The translations under genes were made by a program, and so were the position numbers. The notes beneath the pieces were generated by a model. The model ran no database searches, was not told the DNA's origin, and worked only from the letters and a program-made list of their open reading frames with translations. Positions 33,337 through 43,269 of a DNA stretch of 64,000 nucleotides are shown here, piece by piece. The first letter of the stretch is position 1, and each line of letters opens with the position of its first letter. Origin of the DNA: Adiantum capillus-veneris (taxonomy: Eukaryota > Streptophyta > Polypodiopsida > Polypodiales > Pteridaceae); assembly GCA_014529385.2 (NCBI GenBank), contig CM043946.1, positions 16,263,077 to 16,327,076 of the forward strand, read 5' to 3'.

Positions 33337-34256
33337 TATGCCCTACACTAAGCTCGGTTAGCACTTTACGCTTCCTTGTGGTACAATTTCTATCATAGGA
33401 AAGGCAGGGAAGGAGTGTGTGGAAGATTTCTGTTTTTTGCGTTTTCTGCAATTGCTGTCAAGTTTCAATTTCTGCTATTGTCTGCGTTTTTTCAATTTCT
33501 GCAATTTCTGCATTTTCAAGTTCGGCGTTTTCAATTTCTGCAATTTTCTGCATTTCTGTCAATTTGCTGCAATTTCTGCGTTTTTTCTGCATTTTTTGCA
33601 ATTTCTGCGTTTTTCTGCATTTTTTTCAATTTCTGTATTTTCTGCATCAAAAAAAAAAAAAAAAAAGTTTTTGGAGAAAAAAATAATAATAATTTTTTTT
33701 AAAAAAATAAAATTTTAAAAGGAAAAAAATTTCGGAAATTAAAAACACGAGTGAGCGGGCGGCGAAATTTTTCGAAAATAAAAAACGTGACTCTTAAAAC
33801 GGACGGGTTGGTTTGTATAAAAGATAGATCGGGATCATTTTCCCAAGCCCAAGCCCAAGCCCAAGCCCAGGCCTCAGTCCTCAGTCTTATGATATATACT
33901 AAACTCACTCTTATATATATACCCTACTCCCTCAAGAGAGAATGAGAGCATGTGGGACAAGTCCTCCACTCTCCTCCTTTCTCTTCCCACTTGCACCCTT
34001 AGACTTTCTAGTTTGGGCCTAGTTCCCTACTGGAAATTGACAGTTTTAGGGATTTCGAGGGCATAGAGTGACCAAACGGAGGGCTGTAAAGCACGGCACG
34101 ACCCTCTGACCGATACGCTCGTTTTGAGCTATCACACGGCCCATTCCACGACACGCTCTAAAAAATCTAGCAAAAAAAACAAACAAAAAACACGCTAAAA
34201 ACTAGTCACAAGGCCTCCTAGAGCAGCTTTTTGACACCTTAGGGTATCAAAAGCAC
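33337..34256 (+). other. Untranslated leader of the gag-pro element
   Basis: About 920 bp between primer site and gag. It holds a T-rich array with repeated TTTCTGCA and TTTTCTGCATTT strings (33425-33648), a poly-A run (33649-33666), an A/T tract and four to five CCCAAG hexamers (33842-33870). The overlapping phenylalanine-rich frames are artefacts. Such long leaders usually hold packaging and dimerisation signals; none is identified here. Confidence 0.6.
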
Positions 34257-36089
34257 ATGCACTTACGCTCTGGGCGGGTGCTAGAACACGAGCATATTGA
34301 GGGTGCCTCTGTTCATACGGACACCCATTACCCATCCACGATAAGCTCTAGACCCTCAGCGGGGACACAAGGTAGCACCAACCAAGACCCTAAAATAGCC
34401 GCTAGTGATTCCTCCTCCGACTCAGAAATCATGGAAGCATACCCTACCCAAAACACTGAGAGAGAAGGCCATGCACCTCCCGAAGCTCCACAGCCTAGTA
34501 CTAGTATGTTTAGCCGTTTCATGGAAACATTAGGTAGAGCTACTCGCTCGGAACCTGATGCAGATGAAGCACGCGAAGGGGGTGGGGAAGTGGAATCTCC
34601 TTTCACATCGCACGTGGACCCCACACCCCCAAAGAGTGTCCATGTGGATATCCTGCCAACTTCTTACCAAGAAGACCCTGTTGAGCTGCCTCCTTCAGAA
34701 GTTCCCTCTAGAGTACCGTTGGTGACAAGTAAAACCACGGGGAGCAACATTGCTTCTACCTCACAAGAAACCGTTAACACGTCGACTCTAGAAGGATGGT
34801 TCATTAATGATCATTGGACATATGACCTCCACACTGAGGTGTTGACGGATCTACACTCTGGCCACGCCTACCATGTAGGATGGATAGAGATTGTACAATC
34901 CACCTCTAGTGCCACGAGCATCGAAGATCAACAGAAAATGATCTGTAATGTTATCCATGGCATTATTCAATTAGAAAGGCAAAACCGAGGGGTAAATATA
35001 CTCTCAACTGGCCCCATGAGATTTCTGGATACGAGCAAGGCTCAACAGCCTACTCTATCACAAATGGAGACTCCTCTAATGAGCCCCATGGACCCATCTT
35101 ACGTCATTTCACCTGGGGTCTCTATGCAATCTGAGCCTCCGAGCGAAAACTTTAGCTTCCCTAACTTGGCTCAACCCTCTATTAAGGAAAACACAGTGCT
35201 CACTCCAGGGATAAGCCTGACAGAGAATGTACCGATGACATCTACGGTTAGCGCAGTGCCACTACCTAGTGTCGTAGTACCTAATATGGGGCCTCGACCG
35301 TATGTGCCTCTAGCCCCTTATGCACACATGGCCCCCACACCTCCAATAGTGCCACTTGCTTATGCTCCTCGAGTGCCGCTCCCTAGCTCTTATCCGAGTG
35401 GACCTATGCCCGGTTATGTTCCATATCTTGCATCATCTACACATATGCCAAGACCGGTACCCGTTCCTCTCCCACATATGATTCCAAGAGTACCTCCACC
35501 GGCCCTACCTCCTCACATAGGTGACTTGGCAGCGTTTGCTCAAACCATAGGTCGATCTATCGCGGAAAATATGCGTCATGCATCTGATAGAGAGCCTAGA
35601 AGTAAGGCAGTACAAATTGCCAAACTCACGCAAAAATTCAATGGGGACGAAGATGCTAGGAAACACATTGAAGTGTTTGAACAAGTATGTGATTCCTTAG
35701 GGGAACGCAACGAACTACATAAGTGCAATGCCTTAAGCTTGACATTAAGTGGGAAGGCTGGAGATTGGTATAGGACCCTAAGGGTGGACGAGAAAACAAT
35801 CTACCCTACCCTTCGAAGGTTGTTTCTAAAGGAGTACATACGAGAAGGTGTGGTTTGGGGTGTAGCATCTCAGCTACAGAAGGCCGAACGTAAGGAAGGA
35901 GAGTCAGTAAGGGACTTCATTAGTCGTCTAAAGCACTTAAACTCTCGCTGCCCTGTAAATGAGCGCTTCAACAATAACCAACTGCTTGATCGATTCATTC
36001 GAGGGTTGAGGAATGAAGGAATCTATAATGGACTAGTGATTAGAGGTATCACAACCTGGAAGATGTCACTGCCAATGCAATCCAATTAG
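34257..36089 (+). CDS. Gag polyprotein, N-terminal and capsid part (610 aa)
   Basis: Longest open frame in the window. It starts MHLRSGRVLEHEH, the conserved 'L-R-S-G-R' opening of Athila/Tat-type Gag. Residues about 50-430 are Pro/Ser/Thr-rich and low in order. The retrotransposon-gag capsid domain lies at about 455-600: QKFNGDEDARKHIEVFEQV, LSLTLSGKAGDWYRTL, LRRLFLKEY, ESVRDFISRLKHLNSRCP and LLDRFIRGLRNEGIY. The last residues after IRGIT come from a frameshift near 36060; the frame continues at 36060-36817. It would form particles around element RNA and tRNA. No upstream ATG competes. Possibly still translated up to the frameshift. Confidence 0.88.
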   Translation: MHLRSGRVLEHEHIEGASVHTDTHYPSTISSRPSAGTQGSTNQDPKIAASDSSSDSEIMEAYPTQNTEREGHAPPEAPQPSTSMFSRFMETLGRATRSEPDADEAREGGGEVESPFTSHVDPTPPKSVHVDILPTSYQEDPVELPPSEVPSRVPLVTSKTTGSNIASTSQETVNTSTLEGWFINDHWTYDLHTEVLTDLHSGHAYHVGWIEIVQSTSSATSIEDQQKMICNVIHGIIQLERQNRGVNILSTGPMRFLDTSKAQQPTLSQMETPLMSPMDPSYVISPGVSMQSEPPSENFSFPNLAQPSIKENTVLTPGISLTENVPMTSTVSAVPLPSVVVPNMGPRPYVPLAPYAHMAPTPPIVPLAYAPRVPLPSSYPSGPMPGYVPYLASSTHMPRPVPVPLPHMIPRVPPPALPPHIGDLAAFAQTIGRSIAENMRHASDREPRSKAVQIAKLTQKFNGDEDARKHIEVFEQVCDSLGERNELHKCNALSLTLSGKAGDWYRTLRVDEKTIYPTLRRLFLKEYIREGVVWGVASQLQKAERKEGESVRDFISRLKHLNSRCPVNERFNNNQLLDRFIRGLRNEGIYNGLVIRGITTWKMSLPMQSN

Positions 36090-36817
36090 AGGACAACTTG
36101 ATGATAGCAGGCATGAGGGTGTCTACTGACACGAGATCCACTAGCTCACAAGCCATTGAGTATGAACCCATGACTGCAAAGCCCATTGCCAATGAGCCAA
36201 AGGTATTTGAGACATTCTTGACAGACCTCACCAAGGCAATCCAAGAGTCTCTTAAGGATAATCGACCCCCTCAAAATAGTCACATGTATCCAAGAAGGGA
36301 GCAACAATGGTGTTCCATTTGCTTAGGTCCACATAGCACTAGTGAGTGCCCTACGTTTAGAGTAAAATTTAATGGAACTTGCAACGCATGTGGTAGGTAT
36401 GGTCACCAAGCTAAGGATTGTTTAATGATCAAACGTATGATGGCAAATAGACCACCTGTAGCCTGGACGGATGCGCCTCGAGCTCCTGTATTGATGCCTA
36501 CTCCACCTGTTGAGCAACTACCGCAACACATGGTCCCTAGATCTCAAAATGTTGTACAAGCTACACCGTTACCACCTCCTGTGCTAGGACCGCAGCCCCC
36601 GCATCCAAGAGTCGCCCCTATGAACCAAGTGGGTTGCGAGCCATCAAATGCTTATCCAGATGGCTGTGAGGAGGAAATAGACACTAGTATTGCCTACGGA
36701 TTGATACATTGGAAGAGTGTCCTATATACTACATGGAAGATTGTTGGGGACAAGTCAAGCCGGTTTATCAAGCTGCTGCTCTCGCATCCAAGGTCAAAAT
36801 ATCAACACCCAAGCTAG
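36060..36817 (+). pseudogene. Gag continuation with first zinc knuckles (frameshifted)
   Basis: Continues Gag in another frame: NLEDVTANAIQLEDNL joins the capsid tail. Two Cys-rich blocks follow, CSICLGPHSTSECP and CNACGRYGHQAKDC; the second is a classic C-x2-C-x4-H-x4-C nucleocapsid knuckle. A Pro-rich linker leads to a further frame break near 36700. One base change in length on each side would account for the breaks, but sequencing error cannot be excluded. Confidence 0.8.
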
Positions 36818-37226
36818 GAGGCCACCTCTTCAATGCTACGAGTGTGGTGGACCACATCGAGTAGCGGAGTGCCCTATTAGGCTGCAAAAGAATGCTGCAC
36901 AGATGCAAATGAATCAAGGGAGCACGTCTGCAATGCCAATACTCACATGTAATCGTTGTGGCATAGATCACTTGATTGCCCAATGCCCCTATAACCCAAA
37001 TGCGCCTAAAATCACACCCCTAAATTTGGTCGAAATTGCTACTGTGACATCACCAATACCACCCGTCGCACCCGCTTATGCGATTACACGGTCCATGCTT
37101 CAAGGGCCAGGCCATATCCTCGAAGAGAGAGATACCGCGTCAGTTATCCAAGCAAAGAAAAAGAAGACACGAAGGAAGAAGTCGCAGAATATGGAAAATT
37201 CAAAGCCAAGTCCAAAACAAACATAG
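36717..37226 (+). pseudogene. Gag continuation with two further Cys-rich knuckles
   Basis: Frame 3 of the broken Gag: CYECGGPHRVAECP and CNRCGIDHLIAQCP, separated by about 30 residues. With those upstream this makes four Cys/His blocks, more than the one or two usual in plant gypsy Gag. The end is Lys/Arg-rich (AKKKKTRRKKS) and shifts frame near 37190. Confidence 0.75.
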
Positions 37227-38122
37227 GAACAGGAGATGACCCCGTGTATATGAATGACCTCGAGGAGGATTTAGATTCAGTCGAGACAATGGAGACTAGA
37301 ACCAATACCACAAAGGGAAAGACCGACAAGGAAAACCGTAACATGGGACCAAATGAAAACCGAATGAGAGAAAACCATAAAGAGCCTCTGAAAACACCAC
37401 AAGTGTTTCCAAATCCAATCCAAGACCCCCAAGATAAACCGCAGGGGCAAAAAGGGAAGAATCGTAAAAAGAAGATTGGGACGTACCCAAACCCTGTAGA
37501 CGAGATTAAGCAGGTGAAACATCTAAGAGGTTTAGTGGAGGGGACTCAAAGGAAACTAGAACCAGAACCCATGCAGGTCAAAATTCATGACACAGTGTTT
37601 CCCACGCAAGTTCATCCACCCCACATGAACCATAGACCGTTAGCCATATCTAGTATCATCCAAGAAGGGAGTGAGGACAGGACATCAGAAAGTGAGCATA
37701 CACCTTTCTTGTTGGAAAGGATGTTTAACTAAGGAATACCTGATCCCATTGAGGAATATGAGATTCCATCCTCACCAGTTCTTAGTGAAGGACCTACACC
37801 CTGCAAAACGCCAATGAATGTTGCCAAACTAGTGGACTTCATGTCTTCTGAGGTCCGAACCACGATCATAGCAAAGCTGTATGGAGATCCTGAGTTATTC
37901 CTTGCACTTCGAGCATTCCTTAACGGAGAGCTACGAACGGGATTACCGCAGTTTGCGCAACCAAATAGGCCTGACTCGATTATGATTGATGAGGAAAATC
38001 ATGTGCAATCACTTGACTTAGATGGACACGAGTCTGTGATCGAGGTACCCATTAACGAATTAGGCAGTATTTTGAAGGCGACGAGTCTAATGCGACCCTA
38101 CCCATCACTACCAAGGGATTAA
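37190..38122 (+). pseudogene. Gag-pro linker region (acidic/basic, one stop)
   Basis: One frame with a stop at 37730: YMNDLEEDLDSVETMETRTN, a Lys/Asn/Pro-rich stretch, SESEHTPFLLERMFN, stop, then NVAKLVDFMSSEVRTTIIAK and LRAFLNGELRTGLPQF. I recognise no domain. It precedes the protease, so it is probably the spacer found between nucleocapsid and protease in Athila-like elements. Confidence 0.6.
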
Positions 38123-38913
38123 CTATAAAGGGAATTCTTGATGGTGGTGCGGGAGTTAGCATCGTTACAAAAGATTGTTGGGAATCCATGGGAAAACCCC
38201 GCCTCAGTGTTACTAACATTGTGGTAAAGATGGCAAATGGTACCATAGCCAAACCTATGGGGATGCTCAAGGATCTTAAGATCAAAGTTCTAGGACACAA
38301 GGTACGACATACGTTCATTGTAATGGATTTCTCTAAACACCTTATGTCATATGAAATGATTTTAGGACGACCATTCATGAGGGAAGCACAAATGGTTCAC
38401 GATTGGTCTAAAAATCATGTCTATTTGCAATTCCAAGACTCTGTCCTTAGAGTGGATTTGGTGACTGGTAAGGTACACCCCTTAGGGAGTAAAAACATTA
38501 TTGATCATCACTCTGACACCACAGTTCACTCGGCCCCACTACAATATTGTTACACTTGTAAGAAGGATACAGACATTGGCCAAGATTCTCCTTATATGGA
38601 TGTGTTACCGGGTATGACGGAATCAGACAATGTGGATTGGGTCCACCTAGCATCAACCATAGACACTTGGGGAAATAGGGGGACGACCTGGGTAACACCT
38701 GAGGGGGATGAAATTCCTGTACCCTTAAATATGCTACAAGCAATGCATATCGCTTCCAACAAGACTCATCCTAAGGTAACGAAGAAAACATACAAGTGGG
38801 TCCCTAAAGCTTCTTTAGTGACCATAGCTAGTGCTAAAAAACAGAAGCCTTGTAAGAAACGTACCACTCGCTCCAAGAAAAGTAAGAAAATGTTGCGATG
38901 GATCCCTAAATGA
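38080..38913 (+). pseudogene. Retroviral-type aspartic protease of the gag-pro element
   Basis: Protease that would cut Gag. LPITTKGLTIKGILDGGAGV carries the active-site block; the family's D-S/T-G is D-G-G here, so the residue after the catalytic aspartate is changed. VVKMANGTIAKPMGMLKDLK, HTFIVMDF and YEMILGRPFMREA follow (the I-L-G-R-P flap/core block is typical). It is entered by a frameshift near 38090 and ends in a stop at 38911 after RWIPK. The C-terminal 150 residues carry no RT homology. Confidence 0.82.
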
Positions 38914-38916
38914 CTA

Positions 38917-39432
38917 TTGGAAGCCCAAGGCTACTATCAAGGAAATGATCAAATCTGGGTTCCAAAACGTAGATTGTGCTCTTACCTATCACCTGACCCA
39001 AGTGAGCCCAATCCCGTAGCTCCAAAACGAATCAATGATCGTGGAAAGAAAAAAATCACAGAATGCTACACACCCGCTCCCGAGCTAGTTTGGGTACCAA
39101 AGAAAGAACGATTTGTTCCACCTAGCGCAGGAAGGGGGGAGTCCCATGAAGATTCTAGCTCATCATGTAATACATCCATAGAGGTAAAAGCTTCTACACA
39201 GCCTCCATCTATAGTAGTGGACCTCCATGAAGCTACAAAAGAATCCACACCTCCCAGTGTTCAAGAATCACCTGATGAACCACTTCAAGTTCAATCCTGG
39301 GAGAGTACCTTACCACCCTTGCAACTTGACGAGGCACCTAGGGTAATAGAAAACTACTGGCAAAAATCCTCACCTATTACCAACTGGAACAATTGGTTTC
39401 AAAGGGTGACAAGCTCATTTCAAAAGGTATGA
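38917..39432 (+). pseudogene. Trailing ORF with repeated W-[VI]-P-K motifs
   Basis: In frame with the protease ORF after one stop. A Trp-Val/Ile-Pro-Lys motif occurs four times across the two pieces: YKWVPKAS (38797), LRWIPK (38899), QIWVPKRR (38956) and LVWVPKKE (39091). The rest is Ser/Pro/Glu-rich. It ends shortly before an internal polypurine tract (39440). It is not RT or integrase; function unknown. Confidence 0.6.
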
Positions 39433-39439
39433 TCTACCC

Positions 39440-39453
39440 AAGGAAGGGGGGAG
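39440..39453 (+). promoter_or_regulatory. Internal second polypurine tract
   Basis: AAGGAAGGGGGGAG followed by TGTTTGCTGAC. Nearly the same as the true 3' tract at 41046-41058 (AGGAAGGGGGGTA then TGTTAACC). A CATATAAAG TATA-like box follows at about 39534. It could be a central polypurine tract or the remains of an older LTR boundary. Confidence 0.6.
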
Positions 39454-41045
39454 TGTTTGCTGACAGTCCTCATTCATTTGTTTCCCTCTCAACCTTTTTC
39501 CCTGACCTCTCAATTCCGATCTTAGGGAATGTACATATAAAGCTTTATACTCACAAAAAAAAAAAAAAGAGCAAGAGCAATTAGCAAACGAGTATGCACA
39601 TTAAAATCAAAACATTGACTCAGACCTACACATGTCACATCTGGTACAGTGAAACAGAAACCTATGCCATAAAACACCTTTGATCCTCATCACTTGAGTG
39701 ATGGAGGGTAGGTAAGATTAGTATGATAGGAGTGTTTCTGTTTTAGAGTTGAGTGATTAGCAAAGTTCTCTTTTCCCACTAATGTGCCTCATGGAGGTAT
39801 TCCTTTTGTTTCCTAGTGTGTACAGGAGCGTGTTGCTATTGATAGGATTTGGACCTTCATGGAACCTTTCTCTTGTTCACACTTAAAATCAAGCGCGACC
39901 ATCAACACAAATAGGTGTTTCTTATCCATTAGCATTGCCCTTATCTTTTTTGCATCCATGTTTGTCTGCTTTGATTGTGATTGGTAGCATAATATTCAGC
40001 GCATTGGCTTAGTATCAAACATTTAATTCAATGTAATGTTTTGTCATAATCACTTGTCTAGGTTTAAAAATCAAGCAGTCCGACTAAGCTAGTTTGACCA
40101 AGCTAGGTATTAGAAATCTTCTCTTAATACCATGGGGAATGCCTTCCTAATAAACAATGGTTACTTAGGTTCTTAATCCGATTTAGGCAGCATTGTGTGA
40201 AATGTACTAGGGCTTTCTAGTGGGCTTAACCCTATTGACCTTTAGCGTAAGTATTATAAAGGGAGTTTACTAATGTGATGAGCCTGGGGAGGGTAACAGT
40301 GTTATATGACCCCCCAAAGTTACAAAATTTAAATGCTGAAAATGAACAAGCAAAAATCAAAGTGCCACAATGTAAAATTTTAAGCTGGAAGAGAAATCTC
40401 AGCTTGATTTGGTACTTCACTCACATGTATTGCCTATGGTACTAGAGCCCTAGAGGTTCCCAGCGTGGGCGCTTTTCCTTGAAAAGCAAAAAACCCAAGG
40501 CATACAAAATAAGCACACACATCATAATTGAATCACTGTGAAAAGACCTTGGGGGGTCAAAGAAAAAGTAATCAGTCAGGCGATGATTTCATGAGAAATT
40601 CCTTTTATGGTAGCTTAACTACAAGGTTTTCTAGATATAGCCTCTAGTCAGCCCTTGAACATGAATACTTGGCTCTCGCGATTAAACAACTTAATTGACC
40701 ACAGAAAGTTAAGAAGCTTACCCATGGTATTAATATTCGATCTCTAGTGCCTTTCGACCGTCAAATTAGCGACCCCAGACTTGTTTAATTTTCTACCTTT
40801 ACATCTGTTTATGCATTTGATTACATTGCAATTTAATGTTCATTGCTACCAAATTGTTTGAAATTCTTTGACCAATCAATTTGTCTACCTAAAACTGCAT
40901 ATGCTTTTTAAGAGAATGCAATTACTGTGCCAATGTTGTTTGATTTTGCAGTGACTGAAGAAGGCTAAGGGCATTCATCTCAAATTCTCTTCCACCTCGA
41001 CGAACCAGCTTCAACTCAATAGCTTCCGAGGACGGAATCTACATC
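39454..41045 (+). other. Non-coding 3' region of the gag-pro element
   Basis: About 1.6 kb where autonomous relatives would have pol. No frame over 65 codons carries a recognisable motif; there is a short A run at 39556-39569. The last 100 bp (ending GAGGACGGAATCTACATCAGG) lead into the polypurine tract. Confidence 0.7.
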
Positions 41046-41058
41046 AGGAAGGGGGGTA
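41046..41058 (+). promoter_or_regulatory. 3' polypurine tract of the gag-pro element
   Basis: AGGAAGGGGGGTA, ending at the TG of the 3' LTR. Confidence 0.92.
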
Positions 41059-41352
41059 TGTTAACCCTCACGGCTCACGGACACCCCATCACCTACGATG
41101 GACGCGTATTATGTATTCGATAGAGTCAGGTACCGGGCTTGTCGGACCAATAGGGAAAGGTAGAGTGATCGCCGATGAGAGGCGCACTTTAACTTGGACA
41201 TTCAAGGGATTAGTTGGTTAAGCATGGGCGCCCAAATGTGAATGGGGTGAGCTCCTATAAAAGCCAACTAAACCTAATTTTTACTCATTCTCTCATTTGT
41301 GCAATTGAAGAGTGCTCTTGCTCCATCTCCATCTTCTTCTTCTTCACCTCCT

Positions 41353-41388
<36 letters not shown>

Positions 41389-41639
41389 GGAGAGTGTGTG
41401 TGCGATCGAGCATTACGAAGGCACGACGGCGGCGAAGCGGTTGAGCGCGGCACGACTGCAACTTCTTCTTCATCGCGGCGAGGAATCCACCACGAAGGCG
41501 AGCGTAGAGCGGTGAGTGACACACCCTTTGTTTTCTTGAGCTTGCTAGTTTAGGCTTGTTGTGTGCTTGGAGCCGTTTGTGGCTCGCATACGGTGTATTG
41601 GCAAGTCCCTTGATTCGACAGTGCGGCAAGGAGCGCACA
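41059..41639 (+). repeat. 3' LTR of the gag-pro element
   Basis: Matches the 5' LTR over its full length. Differences seen: GTA/GCA in the GAGGCG block, ACTT/ACCT before the GT tract, one C/G at the end of the GA tract, GCAG/GCAA, GCTTCG/GATTCG, and GT/GA repeat lengths. Confidence 0.97.
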
Positions 41640-43269
41640 TTAGGACACACGGACACACTCTCTCAGAAGCAAAAACTCTCTTGCCTAGACATCGGAGTTA
41701 CCTTCTCTCTCTTAAGCTCTCTCCCTCAAGCCATCTCCGTCATCAACTCTTTGTCTACCATCGTCGTATTGCCCTTTGGATTCTTGAGTTCTCTTTCTCT
41801 CTTTTCCTTTTCTCTACCTCGTTACGATGGCTCCAAAGTGAGTGACCCAAAGCTCAAAGGATGCTCATGGAGTTCCATCTTCATGGAAGGTGCAAAAGAA
41901 GATATCATCTACTCCAATCATAACTCAATCGGAGGTATCGAGTCCGAAACAAGGTGAAATCTTCCAGCCTTAAACACGGGAGGTAATCAAGCATGTTGCT
42001 TATAATCCGGTAAGACAAATTTATAATTTTGCATTGCCATTCATGTTGACTTGGGAAGCTAAGCATAGGAATCCCCTTAAACTGTCCAAGAATCGTGATT
42101 TTATCATAAGAAACAAGCATATGTTTTCATAGATTAGTGAAAGAGCTGTTTGATAAATTATCACTATTTTTTGAATTGTTATTGTTTAATAAATTGTTAT
42201 TGTTTGATAAGTTGTTACTGATGGATATGAAGAAGTGGCTGATCATGTTTGAAAAATCATTTAAAGAAAATAATTATTGGAAGAATATATTCTGTGCCTC
42301 GTGGTTAGCGAGATGATTCCGCGGTTAGCGGAGATTAAGCTGAGGTTATCAGCTCTCTTTTGTTCTTCGCAGTTAGCAAGATGCCTCGTGGTTAGCGGGA
42401 TACCTCGCAGGTAGCGAGATGCCTAGCGGTTAGTAAGATGCCTTACGGTTAGAGGGATACCTTGCGATTAGCGAGATGGGAAGGTTACACAACTCGCGGT
42501 TAGCGAATAAATCCTTTGCAAAGGCTCTGCTGGTTAAACAGAGAAAGCCAGCGAGTAGCGGCAACTCATGAAAATTTGAAAAGGTTCTTTTGTTGAATTA
42601 TAGGGCTGTCTTCATTAGGCCTTGTTTGAATTGTTTTGGTATTGTTTGAAGGGTTGTATAAAAGAACCTGTCTTTGGAATTAATGAAGGAATACTTTTTG
42701 TATACGTAAAATAGTGTGGTAGTAATTAAAAAACAAGCTAAAAAGTGTGTGTGGGGTGGAAAGTCGGGGCTGGCTCATGTTGTTAGTCAAGGATGGGTGG
42801 TCTCAATTAGTCGAGAAACTCTCCACTCCCTCTTATTAAGAGAAGTGAAATTAGAGACTCATTGTGCCAAGAGTCAAGATGTCCCAAATATACGTGCCCC
42901 TGAAGGCTATGGACCCAATTAGTCGAGTACTTTTCACAACATTACTATTTAGTTTAGACTAAGTCTCATATCATATTTATGGTTTATAGATGGCGATCAT
43001 GCCTCTTAAATATGGAGAAAAAAGCGTTGTTTATGGATTCTAAACATGTCAATGGGATTTCATCTTTATGTTAGGAAGTAGTTTTGATTAGAATCCTTGA
43101 ATTATCAACCTGGCTTGTGGTGTATGACCCTAGAACCACGAAAAAAATGGATAGAGTACTTCCTCTCTTCTCTTGCTCCTATCTCTACTTTGTAAAAACG
43201 GAGTAGGGTGTCGTCAACTGAAAAGGAGAATAAAAGAAGGCCATCTATCAAGTTGCCCCAATCTTCTCG
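41640..43269 (+). other. Continuation of sequence flanking the gag-pro element; minisatellite inside
   Basis: Starts with the second TTAGG target copy and continues the sequence left at 32731, with a CT-rich leader-like stretch (41660-41820) and an ATG at 41827 that closes after four codons. It holds the 42296-42508 minisatellite. No gene or LTR boundary could be confirmed. TNP2 homology resumes near 43270. The similar strings GACACCCTACTCC (43196-43224 region, minus) and at 29542 hint at a shared repeat. Confidence 0.45.
42296..42508 (+). repeat. Minisatellite, unit about 19-21 bp
   Basis: About nine diverged units around GATGCCTCGCGGTTAGCGA, such as GCCTCGTGGTTAGCGAGAT, CTCGCAGGTAGCGAGATGCC and CTTGCGATTAGCGAGATG. 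Each unit has a CTCGC/GCGAG self-complementary part. Confidence 0.85.

Larger units (their letters stand above)
32732..41639 (+). mobile_element. Complete young LTR element with gag-protease but no RT/integrase
   Basis: 8908 bp bounded by LTRs of 583 and 581 bp and a perfect 5-bp target duplication TTAGG (32727-32731 and 41640-41644). The LTRs differ by about five substitutions plus length changes in a GT/GA tract, about 1 percent, so insertion was recent. A primer site of tRNA-Asp type, a gag-protease region (34257-38913), a trailing ORF (to 39432), about 1.6 kb of non-coding DNA and a polypurine tract complete it. No reverse transcriptase, RNase H or integrase motif is present in any frame. 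It is therefore non-autonomous, comparable to TR-GAG or LARD elements but with a protease. Confidence 0.92.

Noticed and set aside
33376-33718. Three overlapping Phe/Cys-rich ORFs of 89-108 codons
   Set aside because: Low-complexity TTTCTGCA repeat readable in all three frames, located in the untranslated leader of the gag-pro element.
34328-34624. Minus-strand ORF opposite gag
   Set aside because: Shadow of the gag frame with no independent features.
32732-41639. Autonomous Athila-type element with env
   Set aside because: The primer site and Gag style fit Athila/Tat relatives, but no RT, RNase H, integrase or env-like membrane protein is present in any frame.
41827-41900. Start of a host gene (ATG GCT CCA AAG after a CT-rich leader)
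   Set aside because: The frame stops after four codons. A splice donor could be imagined (AAGTGAGTG), but no downstream exon was recognised.
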